Source of the DNA: an uncultured Bartonella sp.
GTDB lineage: Bacteria; Pseudomonadota; Alphaproteobacteria; Rhizobiales; Rhizobiaceae
Reading direction: 5' to 3'
DNA length: 64,000 nt
NCBI GenBank assembly: GCA_946478665.1
Contig: CAMLCZ010000005.1
Coordinates: 138,281-202,280 of the forward strand
Shown: piece by piece, positions 8,740 to 18,456 of the stretch
Layout: every line of letters begins with the position of its first letter
Numbering within the stretch: position 1 is the stretch's first letter
Position numbers and translations under genes: made by a program
Notes under the pieces: generated by a model
Database searches by the model: none
Seen by the model: only the letters and a program-made list of their open reading frames with translations
Told to the model about the DNA's origin: nothing

Positions 8740-8811
8740 ATCTTTATATAAGCGAATAAAAACCGTCACGATTAAGCAAATTGTCAGCGGTTTAAGCAAA
8801 GGATAGAGCCG

Positions 8812-9561
8812 ATGAAATTATTGGTAGCTGTAAAACGTGTGATTGACTACAACATCAAGGCACGCGTCAAGAGTGATGGCACAGGCGTGGAACTTGCCAA
8901 TGTCAAAATGTCAATGAACCCATTTGATGAGATTGCGCTCGAACAGGCTATCAGAGAAAAAGAAAAAGGTACGGTTAGTGAAGTTGTTGCTGTCAGTGTT
9001 GGCCCACAAGCAGCGCAAGACACATTGCGCACCGCTTTGGCAATGGGTGCTGATCGTGCAATTTTAATCAAGGAAGATAATGCCGTTGAACCGCTAACGG
9101 TTGCAAAGGCACTAAAAGCTGTCGTTGATAGCGAAAAACCAGATATGGTCTTTCTTGGCAAACAGGCAATTGATGATGATTGCAACCAGACTGGTCAGAT
9201 GCTGGCAGCCTTGTTGAACTGGGGGCAAGCAACTTATGCTTCTAAACTCGAAATCAAGGACAATGAAGCGCACGTAACACGTGAAGTTGACCAAGGGTTA
9301 CAGACCATTACAGTCAAATTGCCGGCTGTTATGACCGTTGATCTGCGCTTGAATGAGCCACGCTATGCATCACTGGCTAATATTATGAAAGCGCGTAAAA
9401 AACCTATAGAACAAAAAACCTTGGAAGATTATGGCATTATAAACAAGCCGCGTTTGACCGTGCTCAAAGTTGAAGAACCAGCAGCGCGTAAAGCTGGTAT
9501 AAAAGTTGGCAGTGTTGCCGAACTTGTCACAAAACTGAAACAAGATGCCGGTGTACTCTGA
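8812..9561 (+). CDS. etfB: Electron transfer flavoprotein beta subunit
   Basis: Small subunit of the soluble heterodimeric ETF, which takes electrons from acyl-CoA and other dehydrogenases and passes them to ETF:ubiquinone oxidoreductase. The 249 aa match the family. [14 protein letters not shown] at the start, [10 protein letters not shown] in the middle and the signature [31 protein letters not shown], where Leu/Tyr-rich recognition contacts partner dehydrogenases, are all present. AAGGA lies about eight bases before the ATG. It is the first gene of etfB-etfA-ETF-QO, so all components of the electron branch are together. No acyl-CoA dehydrogenase is nearby. Confidence 0.97.
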   Translation: MKLLVAVKRVIDYNIKARVKSDGTGVELANVKMSMNPFDEIALEQAIREKEKGTVSEVVAVSVGPQAAQDTLRTALAMGADRAILIKEDNAVEPLTVAKALKAVVDSEKPDMVFLGKQAIDDDCNQTGQMLAALLNWGQATYASKLEIKDNEAHVTREVDQGLQTITVKLPAVMTVDLRLNEPRYASLANIMKARKKPIEQKTLEDYGIINKPRLTVLKVEEPAARKAGIKVGSVAELVTKLKQDAGVL

Positions 9562-9582
9562 GCGTAAGGGAAGGATTTTTCG

Positions 9583-10512
9583 ATGACCATTCTTTTATTG
9601 GCCGAACATAACAACAAAGCCCTATCGGACCAGACAGCCAAAGCTCTTGCTGCTGCCCATCAAATTGGCGGCGATGTAGACATTCTTGTGTGCGGTAAAA
9701 ATGCCATGGCCGTTGCCGAACAAGCCGCCAAATTGCATAATGTGCGCAAAGTCTTATTGGCTGAAGCGGATTATCTTGAGCATCAATTGGCAGAACCAGT
9801 TGCCGCAACACTTAATCAACACAGTGGCGAATATGATGTGATTATGGCAGCAGCAACCGCAAATGGAAAAAACATAATGCCACGGGTTGCCGCCCTTCTT
9901 GATGTTATGCAGATTTCAGACGTTATAGAAATTGTTTCTGACAATACATTCAAGCGTCCTATCTATGCTGGAAACGCTATTGAAACTGTTCAAACCGCTG
10001 ATCCGAAAAAAGTAATCACCGTGCGTACGGCATCGCTTAAAGCAGCAGCTTGCGACGGAAATGCAAAAATTGAACAAATAGATGCAGCCGCTGATCCTCA
10101 TTTATCGCACTATGTTGATGAAACGGTGGAAACAACAGAAAGACCAGACTTAACGGCTGCAAAAATAGTTGTTTCGGGTGGCCGCGGCCTTGGATCGGAA
10201 GAAAACTTCAATACCCTGCTTTTACCCCTTGCGGATAAACTTGGTGCTGCCATCGGTGCAAGTCGCGCCGCTGTAGAAGCTGGCTATGCGCCCAATGATT
10301 GGCAAGTTGGGCAGACAGGCAAGGTTGTTGCACCAGAGCTTTATATTGCAGTGGCTATTTCTGGTGCTATTCAGCATTTGGCTGGAATGAAGGATTCCAA
10401 GATAATCGTTGCCATTAATAAAGACGAAGATGCGCCTATTATGCATATTGCAGATTATGCGCTTGTAGCCGATCTTTTTGACGTTATTCCTGAACTGGAA
10501 AAGGCTCTATAA
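9583..10512 (+). CDS. etfA: Electron transfer flavoprotein alpha subunit
   Basis: Large ETF subunit that holds the FAD. It is 309 aa, normal length. The C-terminal FAD-binding domain is clear: VVSGGRGLGSEENF, GAAIGASRAAVEAGYAPNDW, QVGQTGKVVAPELYIAVAIS, GAIQHLAGM and VAINKDEDAPIMHIADY. The N-terminal domain is typical (MTILLLAEHNNKALSDQTAK). It follows etfB by 21 bases and ends one base before the ATG of ETF-QO, so the three are co-transcribed and probably coupled. Confidence 0.97.
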   Translation: MTILLLAEHNNKALSDQTAKALAAAHQIGGDVDILVCGKNAMAVAEQAAKLHNVRKVLLAEADYLEHQLAEPVAATLNQHSGEYDVIMAAATANGKNIMPRVAALLDVMQISDVIEIVSDNTFKRPIYAGNAIETVQTADPKKVITVRTASLKAAACDGNAKIEQIDAAADPHLSHYVDETVETTERPDLTAAKIVVSGGRGLGSEENFNTLLLPLADKLGAAIGASRAAVEAGYAPNDWQVGQTGKVVAPELYIAVAISGAIQHLAGMKDSKIIVAINKDEDAPIMHIADYALVADLFDVIPELEKAL

Positions 10513-10513
10513 T

Positions 10514-12169
10514 ATGAGTGAAATGCCTACTCGCGAAAGTATGGAATTTGATGTGGTTATTGTTGGCGCGGGACCTTCTGGGCTTTCCGCTGCCATTCGG
10601 TTAAAACAGATTAACCCTGATATATCCGTCGTTGTTCTTGAAAAAGGCATAGAGGTAGGCGCTCATATTTTATCTGGTGCAGTTGTTGATACAATTGGCA
10701 TTGATACTTTATTGCCAGATTGGCGAAATGACGAAAATCACCCCTTCAAAACAGAAGTTCAAAAAGACGATATATTGATCTTGAACGAAAAATCGGCAAA
10801 GCGCTTTCCAAATGCTTTGATGCCTGGTTTTTTATCCAATCATGGCAATTATATTGTATCACTGGGCAATGTCTGCCGCTGGTTGGCCGCAAAAGCAGAA
10901 GAACTTGGTGTTGAGATCTATCCGGGATTTGCCGCTACAGAAATTCTGTATAATGAGGCAGGCGCTGTAATTGGCGTTGCAACGGGTGATATGGGCATTA
11001 CCAAAGATGGCAGTTGTGGTGCCAATTTCATGCGCGGTATGGAATTGTTGGGCAAATACGTTCTTATTGCCGAAGGGGCGCGTGGTTCACTTGCCAAAGG
11101 GCTTATTAAGAAATTTGAACTTGATAAGGATCGTTGCCCACAAAAATTTGGTATCGGCATCAAGGAATTGTGGGAAGTTGACCCTGCAAAACATCAGGCT
11201 GGATTGGTGCAACACACACTTGGTTGGCCGTTAGATAACCAGACGGGTGGCGGTTCCTTCATCTATCACTTGGAAAACAATCAGGTTGCTGTCGGCTTCA
11301 TTGTTCATCTCAATTATAAAAATCCGTATCTGTCACCTTTTGAAGAGTTTCAACGTTTCAAAACACACCCATCAATCAAACCATTGTTTGAAGGTGGCAA
11401 ACGTATTTCCTATGGTGCGCGCGCCCTTACCGAGGGTGGTTGGCAATCCGTTCCTAAATTGACGTTTCCAGGTGGTGCCCTTATTGGCTGTTCGGCTGGC
11501 TTCATGAATGTGCCACGTATCAAGGGCTCACATAATGCTGTTCTTTCCGGTATTTATGCCGCAAATGCGGTTGCCAATGCTATTTCCAATGACCGTAGCC
11601 ATGATGAAATTACAGAAATTGAAGAGACTTGGCGACAAAGTGCAATTGGCAAAGACCTTTATCCTGTACGCAATGTAAAACCACTATTAAGCAAATATGG
11701 CACAAAACTTGGTGTCAAACTCGGTGGCTTTGATATGTGGTGCCAAAGTCTGTTGCATTTTTCGTTCTTTGGCACATTAAAACACGGCATGCCTGATTAT
11801 GCTTGTCTGGAACCCGCGCAAAAACATAAACCCATTGATTATCCAAAACCCGATGGCGTTATCAGCTTTGATAAACTTTCAAGCGTTTTTCTTTCCAATA
11901 CCAATCATGAGGAAGACCAGCCTTCACATTTAAAAGTCATTTCCATGGACGTGCAGGAAAAATCAGAACTTGATGTTTTTTCTGGTCCCTCAACCCGCTA
12001 TTGCCCTGCTGGTGTTTATGAGTGGGTAGAACAAGATGGACGTGAGACATATGTCATTAATGCGCAAAACTGCGTCCATTGTAAAACCTGTGATATTAAG
12101 GATCCTAATCAGAATATCATCTGGACGTGCCCACAAGGCGGCGAAGGTCCGGTTTATCCCAATATGTAA
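10514..12169 (+). CDS. Electron transfer flavoprotein-ubiquinone oxidoreductase
   Basis: Membrane-associated FAD and [4Fe-4S] enzyme that oxidises reduced ETF and reduces ubiquinone. The start is set at ATG 10514 (MSEMPTRESMEFDVVIVGAG); the longer track start at 10478 lies inside etfA. The result is 551 aa. An N-terminal dinucleotide fold (VVIVGAGPSGLSAAIRL) is followed by VLEKGIEVGAHILSG, and the cluster ligands are at the C-terminus: NCVHCKTCDIKDPNQNIIWT then CPQGGEGP. All family hallmarks are intact. The single base between the etfA stop and this start indicates coupled translation. No clear intrinsic terminator follows. Confidence 0.96.
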   Translation: MSEMPTRESMEFDVVIVGAGPSGLSAAIRLKQINPDISVVVLEKGIEVGAHILSGAVVDTIGIDTLLPDWRNDENHPFKTEVQKDDILILNEKSAKRFPNALMPGFLSNHGNYIVSLGNVCRWLAAKAEELGVEIYPGFAATEILYNEAGAVIGVATGDMGITKDGSCGANFMRGMELLGKYVLIAEGARGSLAKGLIKKFELDKDRCPQKFGIGIKELWEVDPAKHQAGLVQHTLGWPLDNQTGGGSFIYHLENNQVAVGFIVHLNYKNPYLSPFEEFQRFKTHPSIKPLFEGGKRISYGARALTEGGWQSVPKLTFPGGALIGCSAGFMNVPRIKGSHNAVLSGIYAANAVANAISNDRSHDEITEIEETWRQSAIGKDLYPVRNVKPLLSKYGTKLGVKLGGFDMWCQSLLHFSFFGTLKHGMPDYACLEPAQKHKPIDYPKPDGVISFDKLSSVFLSNTNHEEDQPSHLKVISMDVQEKSELDVFSGPSTRYCPAGVYEWVEQDGRETYVINAQNCVHCKTCDIKDPNQNIIWTCPQGGEGPVYPNM

Positions 12170-12663
12170 TTTACCTAATTTGGCAGTCCTCAATATATCA
12201 AATATAGGCTATGGGGTGAAATATCACTTAATCACCCAATGGCTGCCTTATATTTATCCAGTAATTGCAACAAAACCTGTTCGTTGCAACAAAGCGCAAA
12301 CCTCTGCCAAATAGCCTCAATCAATTTGTCTGAAAATACAACTTGTCTAAAAATACAAGCAATCAATTCCTCTATCGATGTTTGATAGCAGCGGATAACC
12401 AATTTGCTGATACTTTTGTTACAATCATTCTGTTACAGACATTGTTGCGATAACAAAAAGAAGGTCGATACGAAATAGCATCGCCCCCCATAAAACCACC
12501 ACATTTTCTGGGCTTTGGGGTGAAAAAATCATTTTGCTGTTTTTTCCCGATATGAAATTCAGATGTCGTCGTACTTTTTGTTACTAAAGCGAAACATAAA
12601 AACAACAGCCCTATATTTTGATCGCTCTTAAATGTGTACCATCGACAATTTTGGAGAGCAAAT
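12170..12663. other. Noncoding region upstream of the aminotransferase
   Basis: No credible gene is visible; the ORFs listed here overlap real genes antisense or are low complexity. It contains a short hairpin (TTGCAAC near 12265, GTTGCAA near 12283) and an imperfect 17-bp tandem duplication, TTGTCTGAAAATACAAC / TTGTCTAAAAATACAAG (12326-12359). A promoter for the downstream operon is expected near the right end but I cannot place it with confidence. Confidence 0.45.
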
Positions 12664-14076
12664 ATGGCTAAACCAGAAAAAATGACAAAAAATGATGCCG
12701 AAGCGTTTGAAGCGCAACTGCTCACAGATGAAGCAAAATATTGCTCATTCGGTGACACGGTTCATTATGTAAACCCACCGAAAGTTTTCGCCGGTTGCGA
12801 AGGATCCTATATGTATGATCTGGAGGGCACACCTTACCTTGATCTTCAAATGTGGTATTCTGCGGTTAACTTCGGTTATGCCAATCCGCGTCTTGATAAT
12901 GTATTAAAGCAACAGATTGATACATTACCTCAGGTTGCCAGCCAGTATTTGCACCCGACAAAAATCGAATTGGCAAAAACCATTGCCGAAGACATGAAAA
13001 AGAAATTCGGTCTTGATGGGCGTATCCATTTTAACGTTGGTGGCTCACAATGTATCGAGGACTCGTTAAAAGTTGTTCGTAATGCCAAAGCTGGCAAAAG
13101 CCTTATGTTTGCTTTTGAAGGTGGCTATCATGGTAGAACATTGGGTGCTTCTTCCATTACATCGAGCTACCGTTACCGCCGCCGCTATGGGCATTTTGGT
13201 GAAAGAGCCATGTTTATGCCTTTCCCATATCCTTTCCGTCGCCCGAAAGGCATGACAGTTGAAGAATATGGTGAGCATTGCGTCAATGAATTCGCCCGTC
13301 TCTTTGAAACAGAATATAATGGTGTTTGGGATCCAAGAGCCAATGAAACCGAATATGCAGCATTTTATATTGAACCGCTGCAAGGTACAGGTGGTTATGT
13401 TATTCCTCCATTAAACTTCTTTAAAGGTATCAAGAAAGTTCTTGACGAACACGGTATTCTTCTTGTTGTTGATGAAATTCAAATGGGTTTCTATCGCACA
13501 GGTAAATTGTGGTCGATTGAACATTTTGGCGTCACACCAGACGTTCTTGTTTTTGCTAAATCACTCACCAATGGACTTAATCCATTAGGTGGCCTTTGGG
13601 CGCGCGAAGAGTTAATCAATCCAAAGATTTTTCCTCCAGGATCAACACATTCAACATTTGCATCAAACCCACTTGGTACTGCACTTGGTGTGGAAGTGTT
13701 CCGTATGTTTGCTGAAACAGATTATGAAGCAATGGTTATGGACAAAGGCAAACATTTCCTTGAAGGGTTGCAAGATCTTCAGAAACGTCACCCAGAAATT
13801 GGTGATGTCGATGGCCTTGGTTTGGCACTCCGTGCAGAAATCTGTACTGAAGACGGATTTACCCCGAATAAAGCCCTGCTCGACCGCATGGTGGATATCG
13901 GTCTTTCTGGTGATCTGGATTGGAATGGTAAAAAGACTGGTCTGGTGCTTGACGTTGGTGGTTATTACAAGAACGTTATTACTTTGGCACCATCATTGCA
14001 CATTTCAACAGAAGAAATTGACCAAGCAATTTCCTTGTTGGATCAATTGCTAACACGTGCAAAAAAAGAACAATAA
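12664..14076 (+). CDS. Class III PLP-dependent aminotransferase
   Basis: Fold-type I pyridoxal-phosphate aminotransferase of the ornithine/GABA aminotransferase group; substrate unknown. GGAGAG lies eight bases before ATG 12664, so the track start 12634 is too long; the protein has 470 aa. Landmarks are the cofactor phosphate loop NVGGSQCIEDSLKVV, GGYHGRTLGASS, the Asp of DEIQMGFYRTGKLW that binds the pyridine nitrogen, and Lys in FAKSLTNGLNPLGG as the Schiff-base residue. It carries an N-terminal extension of about 30 residues. It is the first of three + strand genes leading to an acyltransferase-like and an arginase-fold protein, which suggests an amine-building pathway rather than housekeeping GABA or ornithine metabolism. 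Confidence 0.85.
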   Translation: MAKPEKMTKNDAEAFEAQLLTDEAKYCSFGDTVHYVNPPKVFAGCEGSYMYDLEGTPYLDLQMWYSAVNFGYANPRLDNVLKQQIDTLPQVASQYLHPTKIELAKTIAEDMKKKFGLDGRIHFNVGGSQCIEDSLKVVRNAKAGKSLMFAFEGGYHGRTLGASSITSSYRYRRRYGHFGERAMFMPFPYPFRRPKGMTVEEYGEHCVNEFARLFETEYNGVWDPRANETEYAAFYIEPLQGTGGYVIPPLNFFKGIKKVLDEHGILLVVDEIQMGFYRTGKLWSIEHFGVTPDVLVFAKSLTNGLNPLGGLWAREELINPKIFPPGSTHSTFASNPLGTALGVEVFRMFAETDYEAMVMDKGKHFLEGLQDLQKRHPEIGDVDGLGLALRAEICTEDGFTPNKALLDRMVDIGLSGDLDWNGKKTGLVLDVGGYYKNVITLAPSLHISTEEIDQAISLLDQLLTRAKKEQ

Positions 14077-14083
14077 ATATAAG

Positions 14084-14109
14084 GCCGGGTGGGTGCAAAC
14101 CCACTCGGC
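14084..14109 (+). other. GC-rich hairpin after the aminotransferase
   Basis: GCCGGGTGGG and CCCACTCGGC form a 10-bp stem (one G-U pair) with a six-base loop, immediately after the stop codon. No T-run follows, so it is not a canonical terminator. It may be an mRNA-stabilising or attenuating element between the first and second genes. Confidence 0.45.
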
Positions 14110-14247
14110 GAAATTGATTGATATGGCTTTAACATATGATGCTAAAGCTGTTTAAAGCCCTATAAAGACTGTCAATTTCCTCTGTATATGCGGATATGCA
14201 AAACATATTGGCCGCATGATTTATCCTAATTTGAAAATTGGTAGACA

Positions 14248-15351
14248 ATGGCTTTGCAAGAAAAAATCTCGACAGTAGTAGGTACTTGGGTCAATAAATT
14301 AGAACCCGACTTCCTCTACGCTGATTTTTTACAAAATCCCCCTATTGGATTTGAAGCTTCGCTATCGCCCAATGGTTTGCCAACTTTTGCCGCCAATTTC
14401 GACTTAATGACGACAATGGATGATGAAGATAGGAAACGCCTGACTTCATTACCGTTTTACCGGATTTGGTCACGGTTTTTACGTTTTAAAACATTATTTG
14501 TTGGTACAACCGTGTCAGAGTTTACCCCTCTGCCCAATGCACTTGATGGGCAAGATACAGCGCAATATCTCAAAGAAAAATCCAAAGAAGGTTATTCTCT
14601 GGTTATTGTAAAGGATCTTCCGCAACATTCGCCGCTGCTACCAGACAGCGACACACAAAAAACAGCCGAATTTCTAGATGCTTTACAGAAAAATGGTTTT
14701 ATAACTGTTGAAGGGCAAGCCTTGGCCTATGTCCCTATTAAACATACGTCGATTGACGATTATCTTGCCAATTTTTCGAAAAATCGTCGCAAAGATTTCC
14801 GCCGTAAATTACGCTCACTGGATAATCTAGCTATAGACGTATTGGAAAGCGGTGATCCGCTCTTTCATGATGAAGATACACTTGAATATTTTTATAAGCT
14901 TTACATTCAGGTTTTTAATCAGAGTGAAATAAAGTTCGACCAGTTGAGCAAAGATTTCTTCCGCGACCTCTTACAGACAGATGATAAAAATTTACGCGTA
15001 ATGCTTTATCGCGATAAAAGTGGGTCCATTATCGGGTATAATATTTGCTTCATTGTCAATGATATGTTGGTTGATAAGTATATTGGGCTGAATTATCCTG
15101 ATGCAACGAACAATAATATATACTTTATTAGCTGGTTTTATAATTTGGAATATGCCCGTAAACACGGACTTAAATACTATATTGCTGGCTGGACAGATCC
15201 AAAAATAAAAGCCTATCTTGGCGCAAAATTTGTTTATACGCGCCATGCAGTCTTCATTAAAAACCCTGTTCTAAGATGGATATTGAAACGTTTTCAGCAT
15301 CATTTTGAAAGTGATGCTCATCTGCAACTTCAAGGAGGCGAAAATCAATGA
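14248..15351 (+). CDS. GNAT/BioF2-like N-acyltransferase
   Basis: A 367-aa cytoplasmic protein with the layout of the Acetyltransf_6/BioF2-like GNAT group, the fold shared with FemAB-type aminoacyl transferases. The C-terminal half has the pattern KNRRKDFRRKLRSLDN, then MLYRDKSGSIIGYNICFIVN (the GNAT beta4-beta5 region), then YFISWFYNLEYARKHGLKYY and GAKFVYTRHAVFIKNPVLRW. Acyl donor and acceptor are unknown. It starts at ATG 14248 with a weak ribosome-binding site. Its TGA overlaps the ATG of the arginase-fold gene, so those two are made together. In this setting it probably acylates an amine produced by the aminotransferase; that is inference. Confidence 0.65.
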   Translation: MALQEKISTVVGTWVNKLEPDFLYADFLQNPPIGFEASLSPNGLPTFAANFDLMTTMDDEDRKRLTSLPFYRIWSRFLRFKTLFVGTTVSEFTPLPNALDGQDTAQYLKEKSKEGYSLVIVKDLPQHSPLLPDSDTQKTAEFLDALQKNGFITVEGQALAYVPIKHTSIDDYLANFSKNRRKDFRRKLRSLDNLAIDVLESGDPLFHDEDTLEYFYKLYIQVFNQSEIKFDQLSKDFFRDLLQTDDKNLRVMLYRDKSGSIIGYNICFIVNDMLVDKYIGLNYPDATNNNIYFISWFYNLEYARKHGLKYYIAGWTDPKIKAYLGAKFVYTRHAVFIKNPVLRWILKRFQHHFESDAHLQLQGGENQ

Positions 15352-16223
15352 CAAGACCAGTTATCCTGAATTTTGATAACAGTGTCGGCAACTTTGACAA
15401 GTCGCTCACGCTTGATCTCGCAAGCTGGCAGGATTCTATACGGTTTTCCACCAAATGGCGGGATTTTCACAACCTTGAAACCTTGTTGCAAGACCAATTA
15501 CCAGAAAGTTACGGCCCCGTATTTCTCGGCAGTGGTGACTATCACCATGTTAGCCACCTGTTGATTAAGCACAAACATAATATAACAAAAACCCAAAATC
15601 TAACTGTTATTGTTATCGATAATCACCCTGACAATATGCGATATCCATTTGGCATTCATTGTGGATCATGGATTAGCCATGCGGCCTCTTTACCATTTGT
15701 CGATCATGTTCATGTTGTCGGTATAACATCAAGCGATATCAGCATCAAACATGCGGTTGAAAACCGACTAAAGCCGCTGATATCGAATAAGCTGACATAT
15801 TGGTCAACACATGTGAATGTGCAATGGGCTCATTTTCTGGGGTTGAAAGCCGCATTTAGATCATTTGCAAATGTTGATGATATGATGTCTGCTTTCATAA
15901 GCAGCGTTTATAAGGGAAACTATCCCGTTTATCTTTCCATCGACAAGGATGCCTTATCTCCCAAATTCATTCATACAAACTGGGATCAAGGCGAGATGGA
16001 AGTGCGCCATTTGACTGATCTTATAACCAATCTTGGAAAAAAGATTATTGGTTGTGATGTTACGGGCGAAGTTTCCAATTATACATATAAAAACTTCTGG
16101 AAACGCCTTATGAGCAAATTGGATGGACAGACAACTATCCCTGAAGCATCTTTAGTGGCTTGGCAGCAAGAACAGCATATATTGAACAGTAAACTGATTG
16201 ATAGTTTACGCCCATATTTATAA
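15348..16223 (+). CDS. Arginase/agmatinase-fold hydrolase
   Basis: Ureohydrolase-superfamily protein, 291 aa. Metal-ligand motifs are recognisable though divergent: GSGDYHHV, VIVIDNHPDNM (cf. DAHxDxx of arginases) and LSIDKDALSP (cf. SxDxDxxDP). The final Asp-Pro-Ala region is not the classical one, so activity on arginine or agmatine is doubtful; deamidination or deacylation of another amine is possible. Start ATG 15348 follows an ideal AAGGAGG and overlaps the previous gene's stop. It ends only 22 bases from the convergent histidine-kinase gene. As the third gene of the operon it probably processes the aminotransferase/acyltransferase product. Confidence 0.72.
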   Translation: MTRPVILNFDNSVGNFDKSLTLDLASWQDSIRFSTKWRDFHNLETLLQDQLPESYGPVFLGSGDYHHVSHLLIKHKHNITKTQNLTVIVIDNHPDNMRYPFGIHCGSWISHAASLPFVDHVHVVGITSSDISIKHAVENRLKPLISNKLTYWSTHVNVQWAHFLGLKAAFRSFANVDDMMSAFISSVYKGNYPVYLSIDKDALSPKFIHTNWDQGEMEVRHLTDLITNLGKKIIGCDVTGEVSNYTYKNFWKRLMSKLDGQTTIPEASLVAWQQEQHILNSKLIDSLRPYL

Positions 16224-16245
16224 AATGGCTTTGCTGTTCTTATCA

Positions 16246-17592
16246 TTAAATGCCAAATTTTATAACAAAACGGGCTCCACCCAGTGGGCTTGATAATACA
16301 AATGCCGAACCATGGTGTAACTCCGCAATAGCACGAACAAAGGCTAGTCCCACACCATAACCATCATTTGAACCAGATTTTTCATTATCCAATCGGAAAA
16401 ATGGTGAGAAGATTTCTTCCCGAGATTTTTCTTGAACGCCCGGTCCATCATCATCAAACTCAAAAATCAAGTTATCGTCTTGTTTATAAATATGAATATA
16501 GACTTTTGAATGCGCATATTTAAATGCGTTAAGAATAATATTGCGAAAAGCCATAGCCGCCAATTCTGGGTCTATTACACTATCAACATTGGCAATATCA
16601 TAACTTACTTCAAAACCGGCAGGTTTTAACAATGTCAGATTATCAATAATATTTTCCGCCCAACGTTTAATATGAACAGATTGTAGTTTTGTTGGCATAT
16701 TTTTATTGTTCATACGGAAATAGTCGAGCGAAATTTTTATCAGCTGTTCGAGTTCCTGAATATCCTTTTCTATACCGTCATATAATTTGGATTTTTCTGC
16801 CGGATCGGAGTCTTCCAGCATACTCAGTTCAAACCGCAATCGCGCCAATGGTGTGCGAAATTCATGGGCCATAGCGTGCATCATTGTGCGGCTATGCCCA
16901 ACAAGAAGCTCAAGCCGCGTTGCCATGTCATTAATAACGTGGCCAATCATTTTCAGTGGCTCACTATGAATTCTTGGAACCCGTGCTTCCAGATTACCTT
17001 CGCCTAACTGGTTGGCAATCAATCGAATAGAGCGCGCTTCGCGCCACAAAGTTGAAAATGCAAAATAAAGAATTGCAAAGAACAATACGGCATTAACAAT
17101 CGTCAACAACGCCAACAATATAAAAATTGCACTGGCATTGGCATCATTAATATCGGTAGAAATCAATGGCCCAAGTTTCAAATATCCACCCTTGCTAAGC
17201 TTGCCATAGATGCGATCATCTTCATCGTCATATGCCAGCGTATGGGACTTTAACTGCTCCTTAACATCGTCAGAAAAATGGTTTGCATTTTCAACATAGT
17301 TTAATCGGAAATGGAAATAAGGTTGCAATTCGGCCAGTACTTGTTGCACTGTTTTTGTCGGTTCATTCTCTATTGCTTTGTCTATCATATAGACAGTGCC
17401 TTGATGCGCATCCCTTTCAATAACGGCATCATCAACAATACCCGTCCATGTTGCCGGCAATGATAAAAAAAGCTGCAAAGTGCCATATGCAACGCCCCCT
17501 TGCAGGAAGAACAAGACAACAAGAACACTGATTGCCCTCAAAAGCGCCCAACGACGTCGGTTTTTATGCAATCCATCTGAATCGTCATTCAT
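16246..17592 (-). CDS. Sensor histidine kinase, RstB-like
   Basis: Inner-membrane sensor of a two-component system. From ATG 17592 (ATGA overlap with the regulator stop, GGAAGA upstream) it has 448 aa. It has a first membrane span at about residues 15-37, a periplasmic loop of roughly 110 residues, a second span (FILLALLTIVNAVLFFAILY), HAMP, the phospho-acceptor His in MHAMAHEFRTPLARLRFELS at about residue 240, N-box AFRNIILNAFKYAHS, and ATP-lid FDDDGPGVQEKSREEIFSPF. The H-box and HAMP region resemble E. coli RstB. It faces the arginase gene tail-to-tail and shares a divergent promoter region with the HAD phosphatase operon, so it plausibly controls the surrounding locus. The signal is unknown. 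Confidence 0.9.
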   Translation of the reverse strand: MNDDSDGLHKNRRRWALLRAISVLVVLFFLQGGVAYGTLQLFLSLPATWTGIVDDAVIERDAHQGTVYMIDKAIENEPTKTVQQVLAELQPYFHFRLNYVENANHFSDDVKEQLKSHTLAYDDEDDRIYGKLSKGGYLKLGPLISTDINDANASAIFILLALLTIVNAVLFFAILYFAFSTLWREARSIRLIANQLGEGNLEARVPRIHSEPLKMIGHVINDMATRLELLVGHSRTMMHAMAHEFRTPLARLRFELSMLEDSDPAEKSKLYDGIEKDIQELEQLIKISLDYFRMNNKNMPTKLQSVHIKRWAENIIDNLTLLKPAGFEVSYDIANVDSVIDPELAAMAFRNIILNAFKYAHSKVYIHIYKQDDNLIFEFDDDGPGVQEKSREEIFSPFFRLDNEKSGSNDGYGVGLAFVRAIAELHHGSAFVLSSPLGGARFVIKFGI

Positions 17593-18320
17593 GATTGTTC
17601 TTCCCATTGCAGGAACAGATACCCTTTGGCGCGAACGGTTTTAATGAAACGCGGATTTTCCAAATCATCTCCCAAACGTCTGCGCAATCGTGAAATTCTG
17701 GCATCAATAGAGCGATCCAGCCCATCAAATTCAATGCCGCGTAACGCATTCAAAATATCGTCACGTGATAATATCTGACCTGCATGGCTGGCAAGCAACC
17801 ATAGCAAATCAAATTCAGCAGTCGTAAAATCAACTGGTTTATCATTAATCAAAACTGCCCGATTGTCAGCATCAATAACAAGGTTGCCAAAAACCAGTTT
17901 CGCGCGCGATAATGCCGCGTTTTGATTATCTGGCCGGTTATCCTCAACCACTTCATTTTCTTTTCTGCGCAATAATGCCCGAATATGCGCAAGCAAACGC
18001 CTTGGCTCAACTGGTTTTGACATATAATCATCGGCGCCAAGCTCCAAGCCGATAATTTCATCAATATCATCTTCACTTGCCGTCATAATCAGAATTGCCC
18101 CGCTAAAAAACGGGCGAACATCGCGACAAACATCAAACCCTGATTTTCCTGGCAACATGACATCCAATATGACAAGATCGGGTTCCAGCGATTTTATCGT
18201 AGATTCTGCTGTATCTCCGCGTGGGTGAACAGTTACATCATATCCCTGCCGCAATAAATAATTGGATACCAGCTCGGCGAGACGCGTATCATCTTCCACG
18301 ATAAGAATTTTTTTGTTCAT
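17589..18320 (-). CDS. OmpR-family response regulator, RstA-like
   Basis: Transcription factor partner of the histidine kinase. The start is placed at ATG 18320 (MNKKILIVEDDTRLAEL), the normal N-terminus of a receiver domain, giving 243 aa; the track start adds 19 residues that do not fit the family. The receiver domain has acidic pocket EDD, phospho-acceptor Asp in DLVILDVMLPGKSGFD and Lys in DYMSKPVEPRRLLAHIRALL. The C-terminal winged helix has FTTAEFDLLWLLASHAGQIL and DRSIDARISRLRRRLGDD with KTVRAKGYLF. The stop overlaps the kinase start. The 136 bases to the divergent HAD gene form a likely target region. Confidence 0.92.
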   Translation of the reverse strand: MNKKILIVEDDTRLAELVSNYLLRQGYDVTVHPRGDTAESTIKSLEPDLVILDVMLPGKSGFDVCRDVRPFFSGAILIMTASEDDIDEIIGLELGADDYMSKPVEPRRLLAHIRALLRRKENEVVEDNRPDNQNAALSRAKLVFGNLVIDADNRAVLINDKPVDFTTAEFDLLWLLASHAGQILSRDDILNALRGIEFDGLDRSIDARISRLRRRLGDDLENPRFIKTVRAKGYLFLQWEEQS

Positions 18321-18456
18321 GACAATGTATCTTTTCTGGTTACAGAATTGCAACAAAGAACGCATATTCGTATTCACTGTTTATAGGTAAAAGACGGTTA
18401 CGTATCAAGCTAACCTCTTATCCTATTGATAGATTGACAACGGAGACCGAGCGAAT

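Noticed and set aside
12372-12758. 128-aa minus-strand ORF
   Set aside because: It runs antisense into the aminotransferase start, is of odd composition, and has no ribosome-binding site or domain I can support.
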